Shown in pieces: positions 1-11,148 of a stretch of DNA of 64,000 nt. Source of the stretch: Grifola frondosa. Its lineage: Eukaryota > Basidiomycota > Agaricomycetes > Polyporales > Grifolaceae. The stretch covers positions 186,001 to 250,000 of the forward strand of contig LUGG01000017.1 of NCBI GenBank assembly GCA_001683735.1. The letters are read 5' to 3'. The stretch's first letter is position 1. Every line of letters begins with the position of its first letter. Under the pieces are notes generated by a model. It was not told the origin of the DNA. It was given only the letters and a program-made list of their open reading frames with translations, and made no database searches. Made by a program: the position numbers and the translations under genes.

Positions 1-21
1 ATCGTTCTCTACTTAATCTGT

Positions 22-1180
22 ATGTATATCTTGGTCTTCAAGAGGGCAAAACGTACTGCCATGAATAGGCCTCTGCTCGTGACGACTACCCTTATGTTTT
101 TGATGTCTACGGCTTATGTCATCATCGACCTCGCCCGGGGACTCCAGGCTTCCTTAAATCCATCTGCTGAGGCATTAGCGTACTATGTGCAAATACGGAA
201 CTAGCTCAGTATCTTCAAACAGGCACTTTATGCCACGAACAAGTGTGTACTCTTTAATTGATTGCCTTCTACTACTTCTTAGCTGATTTTCCATATTGTA
301 ACAGCATTGCGGCAGACGGTCTCGTGGTACTTCTCCAAATGCCTTTCCTGTTTCCCACACATCATGTACGTTTTTGCAGGTTTATCGTTGTTACATCGTA
401 TGGGGATACAATATATGGATTAGCGTTGCGCCAGTCATCATGTTAATCCCCACCACGGGTGAGTGCCTCAGGCCGGCCCCTGTAATTGTGCATTGCCCTG
501 ACGATTCTGGACAGTGTGCGCCTATTTGCCGTTTTCTTAGCCAGGTACACGCTGAGGAGAGTGTATTCGCGAGTAACATCGCTGAGTGGGGGACGGCACT
601 GTTTAGCCTGTCTCTTGTAACGAACATCACGGTGACCACGCTCATCGGAAGTATTTTCACGCTGTGCACGCGGGACTATACATCTTAAATTCTATAAGCT
701 GTCGGATCGGGTGGATTGGCCGTCAGGCTCGTGCGACGCTAGGAAAACGACATGCAGCCAAGTACAATAATGCAATAGCAATCATGTGAGTCATCCACAA
801 GTATGAATGTCTTCATATGGTCCTGTACTGACCTATGTGCAGCATTGATCTGGGGCGATCTATTCGGCACGTCTGATGACCCTTCTGATTCTTTATAGCT
901 GGAAAATAAATGCACAGGTAAGTTCGTTCGCCACGCCCAATTTCCAATTTTCGCAGTTTGACGTCTGACGCGTGCGGCCATTTATCATGCAGTATATTGT
1001 TTACGACTCGCTCGCCCAGATTACGGTCGGTGGTTTCCTCAAAGCGGCTTCTGAATTGTTCGCTGATAGTCTACTTTTTTTTCACCAACCCGTAGGGCAT
1101 TGTACCTACCATGATCGTGGCCAGGGTCGGTCTTGTCATCAGTGCGCAGGATGCAAGCACGTACGCGACGTCAACGTGGT
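22..1180 (+). pseudogene. Seven-TM basidiomycete membrane protein, broken by a nonsense codon
   Basis: Exon-like blocks read MNRPLLVTTTLMFLMS and VIIDLARGLQA (22-201), LSIFKQALYATN (205-240), IAADGLV then VYRCYIVWG (about 306-450), ESVFASNIAEWGTALFSLSL (about 541-655), GRIGWIGRQARATLGKRHAAKYN (about 703-787), IVYDSLAQIT (about 985-1025) and GIVPTMIVARVGL (about 1097-1140). The joins fall at plausible GT-AG sites. Order and motifs match a large family of uncharacterised multi-pass membrane proteins of Agaricomycetes, which I know from sequence habit rather than from a named function. The reading frame continues in register through TAG at 202-204, so this stop interrupts one exon. A second stop sits before the IVYDSLAQIT block. 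No ESGALYS-type helix could be found near 800-950. I call it a recently decayed gene; localisation would be membrane. Confidence 0.7.
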
Positions 1181-2013
1181 AGCGGCAGTTCCTGAGCGCG
1201 GAAATCGTTTGTTCAGACTGCCGGTGCACATCCGTCGAGACGTGGAGATAGATACCAGCAGCTACGAACTCGACAACCATGATGGTCCCACCACGAGTAA
1301 AATTGCCTTTGCGGATCCGCAGGACAAATGAATCTTGCCCATCCTTCCTACATGTTTTTTTCCTCACCAGACATCGCTGTGAATGATTTGTCTGCTATAT
1401 TTTCGTAACGAGATTGAGTCGATCTCCAGCCTGGTTCCGGAGTACGTGTTTGTATCTATGTGTTTTTAAATTCCCTGCTCGTTATGTTCCGCATGAGTCG
1501 ATATATTTATAAAGCTTTGCTTTTTCAGATTCCATTTGTTGTACAATATTTATTTTGACTCCTCATAACTGGAAATGTGTGTCACTCCACCACGTTGTGA
1601 CAAGTCGCACCCATTCTCAAACGTTTTCACGTCGGATAACTGTTTCTTCCTTCAACCCAAATTGGGTTCGCTCCGGCTCAGCTCAGAATACCGGGCTCTT
1701 CGTTAAGAATGTTTGTACGTAATAACGAGTTCTATTTCTCTGGCCCTGTTGAATATAGTATCAATAGGGACACAGTTTGATTCAATTATGTCATTCTTCC
1801 GACCAGATCCGATAGAACTTGTATCAGTGTGCATGGGAGGTACGAAGCTTCAAGACATGTATGCGGGTCATGCTACTGCTTTTCGCCTTCTCTCGTGTCA
1901 CTCGTAACTGGGGCCTATACAATAAAAAGGAACTTTTCTCTGCATTTCCTTCCGCGTGGGTTCCCATACTTACCATACGTTCCTCACAGCATATCCGATT
2001 CAGTCATCGCAGT
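1181..2013. other. No gene recognised
   Basis: AT-rich stretch with only short open frames that lack a family resemblance on either strand. It should contain the promoter of the downstream desaturase. No repeat or RNA signature was recognised. Confidence 0.5.
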
Positions 2014-3549
2014 ATGAATATCAATCGTCCTCTTCAAGGCTTCCCTCCTATCAAGGGAATTGAATGGTCCAATCTCTCGATACTCCTTTTCACTCACGCC
2101 GTAGCATTATATGGTATAATCTACGTCCCGCTCCAAGTTCAGACCCTTGCATGCGCCGCCGTGTATTATATCTTCTCTACTCTAGGTGAAGTACACACTA
2201 CGACTTCAAAGCCTCACGCCACTAACACGTCTTTCACACCTTCTCATCAGGTATCACAGCAGGTTAGGACTTCGTTCCTTTGGCGCATGAAAACATCCTC
2301 ATAAAATCGTTGAATCATCAGGGTATCATCGTTTGTGGTCGCATAGAGCTTTCAAGGCATCACTTCCATTGCAGTGGTTCCTCATACTCGCAGGCGCCAG
2401 CGCGGTGCAAGGATCGTGTTACTGGTGGGCTCAGCGACACCGCTCTCATCATCGCTACACCGACACAGACAAGGATCCTTACAACTCCAAGAGGGGTCTG
2501 CTGTGGACACATATGGGATGGGTGATCTTTCGTACGGACATTCCTCCCGGTGGCGTTGACACTACCGATCTCTGCAACAATGTCATCGTTCAGTGGCAAC
2601 GCCGCTGGTTCTTCTTCATTGGCCTTACCTTCGGATACGTCATCCCGACTGTCGTCCCTGGTCTATTCTGGAGTGATTGGAAAGGTGGCTTATGTTTCGT
2701 CGCATCCCTTCGTATGACGGTCTGCCATCATGTGAGTAATTCATATTGAGTTGCTTGTGGTTGAAGGCTTAATTATTTGTCAAGAGCATATTCTGTATAA
2801 ATTCCATCGCACATACATCGGCAGCACGCCCTACGACGATAAACATTCTCCCAGAAATCATTTTCTGACAGCAATACTTACGATGGGAGAAGGATACCAC
2901 AACTTCCACCACCAGTTCCCGATGGATTATCGTAACGCGTTCCGCTGGTACCAATTTGATCCAACGAAATGGTTTATCGCGGCGTGCGGCTACATCGGAC
3001 TTGCGACTCACCTTAGGGAATTCCCGACGAATGAGGTCGAGAAGGGGGCCTTCACCATGAAAATCAAGGAGCTCAAAGTTGTGCAGGACTCGCTCAAGTG
3101 GCCGGTACCAGTGAGAGACCTGCCCGTGGTTTCGTGGGAGACATGTAAGTTGCCGTTGCATGCATATCCGCGAACGAGTACCCCAGACTGATGTCCTCTT
3201 CCACTAACAGTCCAAGAGCGATCAAGGACGCACACACTTATCCTCGTCTCCGGATTTATTCATGATGCCTCTGACTTCTTGGTCAACCATCCCGGAGGAG
3301 CGCATATTCTCGACACGAACTCGGGCAAGGATATGACGGCGTCCTTCTTTGGAGGTGTCTATGATCATTCCAATGCAGCCATAATGTTTGCCAGGCATTC
3401 TGTTTCATCAGATTTGTCACTTCCACTAATGCCTCTCTCAACAGATACTCGCTATGATGCGCGTTGGTATTCTTGCGGGAGGAGTCGAATGTCTAGGGGA
3501 ACATGCTATACCGCCGTCACAGAGACTTTTCATTGAGGGCGCAGATTAG
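2014..3549 (+). pseudogene. OLE1-like: Delta-9 fatty acid desaturase with C-terminal cytochrome b5 domain (OLE1 type), one-base frameshift
   Basis: The product would insert the delta-9 double bond in palmitoyl/stearoyl-CoA at the ER membrane, taking electrons through its own cytochrome b5 domain. Exons that join at GT-AG sites are 2014-2185, 2251-2262, 2322-2731, 2785-3144, 3211-3401 and 3445-3549, about 416 codons; fungal relatives are usually about 440-510. All three histidine boxes are present: HRLWSH, HRSHHRYTDTD and EGYHNFHHQF. The cytochrome b5 haem motif HPGGAHIL follows, and the end is IPPSQRLFIEGAD then stop. The second exon is only 12 bases and completes LGITAGYHRLW. The lesion: exon 4 opens as SIFCINSIAH in one frame but continues as IGSTPYDDKH in another, so one base is missing at 2815-2816 where relatives have a W codon. 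This is either a fresh pseudogene or a sequencing error. The start is the first ATG before the family-like SNLSILLFTHAVALYG segment; a longer N-terminus is possible. Confidence 0.85.
2251..2262 (+). other. 12-base microexon of the delta-9 desaturase
   Basis: The 12 bases lie between acceptor CAG (2248-2250) and donor GT (2263-2264). With one base from exon 1 and two from exon 3 they encode G-I-T-A-G, the invariant residues before YHRLWSH. Flanking introns are 65 and 59 bases. Confidence 0.75.
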
Positions 3550-3864
3550 GGGAAGTAGAATGTGATTAGTTTATTGCAAATGTTGGTGCAATCGTGGTTA
3601 TTCCATGATTTACACACCAGCAACGACGAACTTGAGATCTGTTACTTGTTGCAATCATGTAACAGCTTATGCTAGGCGGTGCAAATGGAAATCATTTGAC
3701 ATCGACATCTATTCACGTATTTATGTCTTGTGTCACCATTGAGTTCAAATCGACACAAATGCACGGCGTATATGCAATAGATACTGCATAGCGACAACTA
3801 GATCGGAGGATACTGACCTCCGCTGATGAACATATTCGTATACCATTGGGGCTGCATGCACAGT

Positions 3865-4485
3865 GCATGTACACTTAGGGGTACATTAGTTACAGTAGTG
3901 CAGAAGGACGTGAGCCGTTGCGACTGCATCCCGTTCGGCGCGTCTGTCCACCGTAAGCGAGCAAGGTCAGATGCATTCCGCGCGGGAGTGCTGGAATTCC
4001 GGCCGGAACAGGAATATGGTCATGTGGATGTAGATCCCACGGGAAGCGTTGGATACCAGGAGACAGGTAGTCAGAACTCTCAGAATACCGGAATTTTGAG
4101 AGGCTAATAGAGAGGAACACATGAAATGCAAGCAGCATCGATATACCACACTATCTACAAATGAGATTTATCATGCATTGGTAGCAAAATCGAAAAGTAA
4201 TTATCAACGACGTACCTCCATGGACATGAGCAGGATGATTCTGGTAGTGGCTGCCGCTAAAACGACTAGAATACTAGTCAGCCACCTGTCGAGAAAGGTT
4301 AGGTTGGACCATTTGCAAGAACGTTCTGCCGTCACGGTGATGGCCAGAAGAAAATTCTTATCTGATATTAGATATCATGTAGAAACTACGACCGCAACGC
4401 GGTTCGCCCTCAACACGAGTCCTATCCTCTGTGCCCAATCCCGGACGTCGACTGTATACTTCCAAATAGCAATACCCAGCCTCAG
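3865..4485. repeat. Dispersed repeat R1, copy a
   Basis: This block aligns almost end to end with 8915-9515: it shares the opening ACATTAGTTACAGTAG, the middle CTGGAATTCCGGCC and the closing CTTCCAAATAGCAATACC. The minus strand contains a short hydrophobic frame (LVVLAAATTRIILLMSME) that is also found in the other copies, so it may be the relic of a membrane protein exon. I see no complete gene in it. Confidence 0.8.
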
Positions 4486-4659
4486 TACATCACGGACGAT
4501 TTGGTCTTGATGCATCTAAATTTGATATGCAGGAACGGTCAGTGCCTCTTGTCGTTCCCACCAACTTTGATATCGAACCTCGAGCTTAAGAGATCACCCG
4601 CGTTACTCTTTGTCTCCTGATATTCGTCCTCGTACCCTTCAAAGGTTTCGCTACCAATT

Positions 4660-5190
4660 ACCTATTAATACCATGCGAAAACGTCGCGATGCAGTGGACA
4701 TCCGTCTCCGGCACTATGGGAAGGACCCTGGATGAATTTAATCACACAATAGAAGTTGGAGACGGACGGAACACACAGGCGAAGGCAGCGACAAATTTGC
4801 CAAGGGTTATCGTTGAGCCCCATCGCCGAGTGTGCGAGACTCGAGATCATGGACTGGCAGAGGGGGCCCTGTTTTGTGGGTAACATGAAGTACGTGCTCC
4901 ACTGCATGCCCTCGGCGCCGGACGTGCTCGGCGTGACGTATACCGGATTGTGCGCGTCGCGGACATAGTTGCTCGTGTCGCAGAAGCACGTGTCGGGGAA
5001 TGGGCGGACCGCGTGCCTTCGTGTTCGGTGGCTCGAGAGTAAGGACGCGCGTCGCGGCGGGCATGGTGGTGGGCGGCACGAGGACGCCGAACATCATGTG
5101 CGTCGTGATGAAAATGCAAAAACTGACAATCTGAACGAGGTCCATGTGGAGAATTGCGGAGTCCCTGCCGATTTCCAGTGAGCACGCGGA
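4660..5190 (-). pseudogene. Family U fragment, copy 1 (unrecognised)
   Basis: I do not recognise this family. On the minus strand, blocks read FITTHMMFGVLVPPT, TRVLTLEPPNT, then in another frame DTCFCDTSNYVRDAHNPVYVTP and STYFMLPTKQGPLCQSMISSL. The same blocks occur in the same order in the minus-strand gene at 32,791-33,666 (ITTHMMFGVL, MRVLALEEPHT, DTHNTIRITW, YFILPAKQGTLRPSMITCL), which shows that the minus strand is the coding one. The frame break between the second and third block and the lack of the C-terminal exon seen in copy 2 mark it as a decayed fragment. Confidence 0.55.
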
Positions 5191-5980
5191 CATGGACGCG
5201 CAGCATCACACGCCTCGGCACACGGAGGAAGTACGCGGTGAGGTGGGTGGGATCAGAATGCTTCGGGCCCGACCGGTGTTGAATCGCAGCCTCGAGGATG
5301 AAGCCGAGGCCATATCCTGCGCTCGAAACGCGTTAAGCTGTAACTGAAAAGGACCTGCCTAAAGTTGTCCACCTTCTTGGAGAGTTCTGAAAAGTGGGCA
5401 TGATGCCACAAGCTGAGCGCGTGCCATATTAAAAAGTGAATTATGAGACGCACTGGAAAATGTCATATTCTGAATCGATAGCACCACTGTGCACGGCAAC
5501 TCCCTCCTTCCCAGAAGTAGAGCATGAGGGGGCGACAACAACGAGACTGGCGCCACAATGAATTACTGTGCACAAGCAAGAGAACAGCAAGTTGAGTATC
5601 AGCTAGCTTACACATGTCCTCTTGCGTGCGGATATGTAACAATAAGGCACGGATATTTCTCAAAAACGGTGTGACATGATAGCATGGAGACCTGGAGTAG
5701 ATGTGAGAAGCAGTTCTGCCAGGGTCCTGGGCGTGGAAGTCCCCGAGATTCTAAGTTGTTGCCGCCACTGCAGAATCTGTTCTCAGGGTTCCCATCGCTC
5801 AGCGCTGGTCAGTCACCGGTCAGACTCCAGGACCCAGAGCTAAGAATTCAGCAATCTGGATGGGCTGCGGCCGTCCAGGAATCGAGATCTGAAGGGCAAC
5901 AATAGAACCCTCGATTGGTCGGGTTCAGGCACATCAAATTGTCACAGACAACAGTCACACATTAAGTTAAATGTAGTCGG
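5191..5980. other. No gene recognised
   Basis: Only short frames without family resemblance on both strands. It separates the family U fragment from the duplicated segment that begins near 5,980. Confidence 0.45.
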
Positions 5981-8790
5981 CACGTTCGGCAAGAATGTGT
6001 CGGGCACGTATAGCCAGCACCGCTCTCATCGTGTCCAACGATGAGCTCAAGCATGTCAAGATAAAAACTTATACAAATCCTTCTACAGTTTAGTGTGCAA
6101 TGATTTAGATACATGAGTGTCTATTTCGACATTTGGTGGGGGGGGAACAAGCCGAAATAAATGTCAGAAGCGCATACATTTATGTCTAGCGAGACGGAGG
6201 CGCGACGACGAGCGGACTCAGCAGAGGCCCACTGGCATGTTTGGCGTTATATTATCTAAGATCATGCAGACCGAAGAAGTCCATAAATGGAAGGTGACGA
6301 GAAAGTTTGTGACATTGGCGCCCAACCATTTGACTGTCCTCTCCTTCTTGAACGTGCTCGACTAAAGATATACCCATGGATAAAGCCATTTAGTTACACA
6401 CGAAGGACTGTCTCGGGGCGACAACCCTCCCCCGATATAGGCTCACTGAAGACTTCTGCAATCACGTACAGTTTGCGACACGAATCAATCATAATTGTTC
6501 GAAGTTGTAGTGCGTTCGCTTATAAGGCGTATGGAAACTCACCGCCTCAACCCTGCTGCTGGATTACATCTGCAAAGTACCGTCATGAATGTGGTTGAAG
6601 ACCTCCTAGGCTCTGTTTTAATAGGAATGTTTTTCGTATGCATGTGAATATGTCATATTCCCAATTGCCGTATCAGCATACTTATTACAATCCATGACGA
6701 CGCAGCCTCTACGGAGTCATAACTTTACAGGTCTTCATGTATATGCAGACGTACCCAGATGATTCTCGTCTGTTTAAATATCTAGTCAGTGAAGTATATT
6801 TTCATCATCATTCCAGCATGACTCACCGCTGCATCTATGCAGGTTGCCACTGTTTGGTAAGATTCAACGCTCACAGGTGGTTGATCGCGGGTGACCTCGC
6901 CTATAGGATAACGGAGACCCTCCACACAGGCTTTTGCATGCAATATATGTATGCGTATATGATCTGGAACTTCGGTAACGCGGAATTCATAGGGAGAATA
7001 TACTGGTGAGTGAATGAGTTACGATGTAAGGTCAGCTCTTACATAGAATGCTTGTTAGGAGTGGTGGTGTGAGTATCTCCGTACCACTCGAAGACGAGCC
7101 GGTTAACTCATGAACGCACTGCCAGCTGATCGTAATCGTAGGCGTAAGTCTCATCGGAAGTCTTGCTCCTCACTTCAGAAATTGACTCGTGTGTTGTCTA
7201 CCAGGTCTTCATTCAAGTAACTGTGCAGTGGTGCGTCTCATCCTTCATGTTTCTTTCATCTATGCTAATATCGTGCTCGCTTATCCCAGTTTCTACATCA
7301 GGCGCGTGTGGGTCTGTGAGTATACCATTCTTATATGCTCCAAATCCCCTTGAACTGTCCGATAGTGAGCAATTACTCGTTAGCCTTACCATACCTCTTG
7401 TGAGTAACTGCTGCATGCCTCAATACCGTCCTGGTATGCTGAATTTCGACGATGGAGGCATTCCTTGTGCTTTGTCGCTTTGGTATGACTCCATCGCTGT
7501 CAAATCTGTTAGTGACTGATAGATTATCGCCCATGCTTGAACAGGTTTTGGGATAGGTACGCTTCTCCCGCTTCAACGACAGTATATATTGAGCTCAAAG
7601 TGGACGTAGCTACAACAACTTTCACGTATGCCACTGCGTCCGTTCTTTTTGATCGCGTTTGTGAGTAAACTGTCTTGAATAGTTATCTGCTTCCCGAGTG
7701 GGCCGCGTTCCGTTCCAAGACAGGGCCACTGGTAATGCCGATTCATTGATTTGAAATACGAGAAAGAAATGACGGATGCATCAATGTTTATAGGTTACGC
7801 TCAGTAGCGGCATGGGGTCGTCTGCTTGCATAGATGTGATTGTGGCATCTGTGATGATCTACTATCTCAAACGTGGACGGTCGGGTTTAACGAGGTGCGA
7901 TTGCACTTTCTGAGCTTTATCCCCCTTCTAGTGCTTACCGTCTAGTGCAGGTCAGATAATATGCTCGTGTGGCTCAGCGTGTATACCGTGAACACGGGCG
8001 CTCTTACGAGGTATGTTTTTACTATCACACACAAACGCTATCCGGCATTGCGAATTTGACCGCTTTTAATAGCTTTTTCTCCGTGCTTATCGTTATTATG
8101 GTATGATCGATCGATCGGTTCTGCTCAGTGTCGTTTTTGACTTGACGCCAATATAGTTTGCGGTGCAGAAGGAGAGTCTGGTCTTCGCGGCGTTGGTCGA
8201 GATGCAAAGCAAATGTGAGTACTATAACACCAACATATATTTTTGGACTGAAAACGAGCTATTTCCGTCTTCAACAGTATATGCGAACTCGTTCCTCGGG
8301 AGGTGCGAGCCAAATTTATTATCAAGTGCTCGATCCGATACTCATTCAGCTGCGTTCAGCCTGAACGCACGTCAGCACATCCGCAACAAGCTCAGCGAAA
8401 ACTCGGGATATCCCACGATAGAGCTCTCGAACAGGTCGCAGTTCAAGACAACCGTCCCGGTACCGTGGCCCACTGCTTGTATCTAATCTGATATCAGAGC
8501 CTTCTAACTCTATCGTGTTTTAGTCTCGTGTGGAGATCCTACAGGAAACCGTCATAACGGAAGATACACTTAGTACTAGCGGAAGTGACATAGTAAGTGC
8601 AATATATTGTATCCACTCATCGGATATCCGCTTATGCGTTGCAACCATCGGGTCTCTCTATCAAGAAACCGCATGGACAATTCGTGAGATTATAAGACCG
8701 AGAGTGCTGAAGCACGAACACCCTACACGAAGTCCACATGGCCGTTGATAAAAATGATCGGATACACCATACCGCCGCAGGAGCTGTCGG
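5980..8790. repeat. Duplicated segment D1, copy 1
   Basis: Collinear with 29,050-31,690: both carry the same upstream sequence (TTCGGCAAG and CAGTGTGCAATGATT blocks), a DUF6534-like gene, and the same downstream end (CCACATGGCCGTTGATAAA then GATCGGATACACCATACCGC). Small indels and substitutions are scattered over most of it, but 7460-8186 is virtually identical to 30,367-31,092. Copy 2 lacks some bases around 6180-6330. Confidence 0.9.
6585..8592 (+). CDS. DUF6534-like multi-pass membrane protein, copy 1, possibly decayed
   Basis: Function unknown; this is one of the large Agaricomycete families of about seven-TM proteins. Start ATG 6585 opens DLLGSVLIGMFFVC, the usual first helix. LYGVITLQVFMYMQTYPDD, ITETLHTGFCMQYMYAYMIW, QVTVQWCVSSF joined to FYIRRVWV, SGMGSSACIDVIVASVMIYYLKRGRSGLTR, SDNMLVWLSVYTVNTGALTR and SLNARQHIRNKLSEN follow in the order typical of DUF6534 proteins. 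Introns are short GT-AG. The join after KYLV is not clean, and the 3' end after about 8580 is uncertain, so it may be non-functional. It lies inside duplicated segment D1; the paralogue is at 29,487-31,500. Confidence 0.65.
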
Positions 8791-8914
8791 ATTCCAAGAC
8801 GAAACGTCCTCAAGAGAATATTGTGATATCCGTATGTACGCTCCTACTGTATTTATATGTTTACCTCGTTTGCGGGACCGATGTATATGTGAATGAATTT
8901 TATTTATGATTCAT

Positions 8915-9515
8915 ACTGCACGTACACGTTGGGTGCACATTAGTTACAGTAGCGCAGAAGGACGTGAGCCGCTGCGACTACGTGTCATCCCGTTCGGCAC
9001 GTCTGTCCACCGTCAGCGAGCAAAGTGAGATGCATTCCGTTGGAGATGCTGGAATTCCGGCCGTAACAGGAATGTGGTCATTTGGATGTAGATCCCAGGA
9101 GATAGGTAGTCAGAAATCCTGACTTCTGAAAGGCTACAAGGGAGGAACACAAGAAATGCAAGCAGTATATCTATACATCACGCAATCTAAAACGAAGTTT
9201 ATCATTTATTGGTAGCAAAATCGAAAAGTAATTATCAACGACGCACATCCTCCATGGACATGAGCAGGATGATTCTGGTAGTGGCTGCCGCTAAAACGAC
9301 CGGAATGCCAGTCAGCAACCTGTCGAGAAGAGTTAGGTTGCCATTTGCAAGAACGTTCTGCCATCACGGTGATTCTCAGAAGAACATTCTTATCTGATAT
9401 TCGATATCATGTAGAAACTACGGACCGCAACGCGGTTCGCCCTCAACACGAGTCCTCTCCTCTGTGGTGAATCCGGACGTCGACTGTATACTTCCAAATA
9501 GCAATACCCAGCCTC
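8915..9515. repeat. Dispersed repeat R1, copy b
   Basis: Second copy of the block at 3865-4485, in the same orientation, with about a dozen small indels. It starts 120 bases after duplicated segment D1 ends. A more distant relative lies at 36,990-37,440 (shared GGTAGTGGTTGCCG and AACGACTGGAATG region). Confidence 0.8.
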
Positions 9516-11148
9516 ACTGCGAGCTTTGTAAATTGCAGCGAGTTTTCGCGGCCAAAGATGTAAAATCCGCAAGCTGGTCCTTGTTAATATCACTGAATAA
9601 GACATTACTCCGGCTCCCACTGCACGAGCATCTCCACACTAGCCATCGTCAGTCCGTAGCGATCCACAAATCAGCGGAAGGAGTCGCGCGCATCATGCTA
9701 CCTGACTCGTTGTCCTCGCCGAGATCGTAAAGCACGCCGGCCTGGGGAATGCTCGCAATCGCGCAGAGGTCAATACCGGAGTCGGTGTGTCCACAAGCGC
9801 GAGGACGCCTCTGGAATGCGCACGAAGCAGGACGATGCCTCTCGGACGGGGAGTCGAGGGTGGTGAGTTCATGTGTGGAAATACCGGCAGTCGCATCTGT
9901 AGGGTAACGAAATATTAGTTACTAAGTAAGAGCAAATCCAGGTGATGTATCAAACAGTCCGCACAATGCCAACTTACTTATTCTACAATCGATGGCGATC
10001 GTGTATGACGTCTGGTGTGGGGCCTTGTCGTTTGACACCATCACGGGGATCTCGAGCTTATCCAGACGCGCATCGAGGAGCGCGATGCGGATGCAGCCAT
10101 TGGCGGGAGGTCGATTAACGTCAAGGCACACTGGCCACAGCGACGACGACGGGAGAAAAGAAAAAGTGCACACCTGTTGTGCTTGATTATCCACGCTACA
10201 TTCTCCGGCTCCAAGGATCGCTTGGAGACATGAAACTTTGAAATGAAGCTTGGGAGTGACACAGACAGCAGCAGCACGGTGACCCATCGTGCAGGGAATG
10301 ATTGAATATTGATCAATCGGTGTGCACAAAGTGCTCCGATCCCGTCATCGATTTCGTGTCTACCGTACAAATACTGACACCATGCGTCAATGCGTATGTC
10401 TATAGTTTCGACAGAAAGATGAGGAGCTCAAGTATTATCCTGCTTTGACGTATAGTTCAAGGTAGACCACTTTCTGTGTGCAATCTAACATAGGGTGAAT
10501 AGTTACATCCATCGTGAATACGTAGAACTTACCTTGGACGACTCCGAGTATTGCGAAATATCTGGGGAATTTGACACCTTCCGTATGCATTCAAAAGTCG
10601 AACTTCGCGCCCCCTCAAACCGTAGTACGCAGATCGTCGGAGTTGAGACATGCCGAGGACTGCCCAGTGAGCCGATCGGCTGCTGTGGCTGTCAGCAATT
10701 TCGCGCACAACGAGTAAATACATTTCATCAACCAAGCTGTCCTAGAACCACTGGGAATCATAGCGAGTACAAGGCATTACAATTTGATAGTCCTGCGGAT
10801 CGTATGGGAGGCCTGGTCGGAGAGAACCTTTCGATATAGGGCATGATCACAGGTGGCAGAGCTGAATTGGAAGGACTGCACTTGAGGTGGTGTGCTTGAG
10901 TCCATTATATTATATGGTTTTGATTCACAGCAGCCAGACTTCAATTGTATAGCGACGAAACAAGCTGTATTGAAGCATGGCGCGTAAACGATGCAGAGGA
11001 CGCGTCGCGTAGAATAGATCTAGGACGCGCTTCGGAGATCAAATTGTGCTGACAAACTCAGATATCGCGTTGACAAAGTTGAAGCAGACTACTTCGTTGC
11101 CACTCGTTGCCGAATGACCCGTATTTTCTCTCCCTCACTTGCACCTCC
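9516..11148. other. Unassigned stretch with a minus-strand coding-like relic
   Basis: On the minus strand, 9,650-10,190 holds two coding-like pieces. One contains RIALLDARLDKLEIPVMVS and TSYTIAIDCR (about 10,120-9,985). After a likely intron a second reads GIDLCAIASIP and AGVLYDLGEDNE (about 9,790-9,700). I do not recognise the protein, and both pieces end without a clear gene structure. Nothing convincing was found in 10,200-11,148. Confidence 0.35.
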
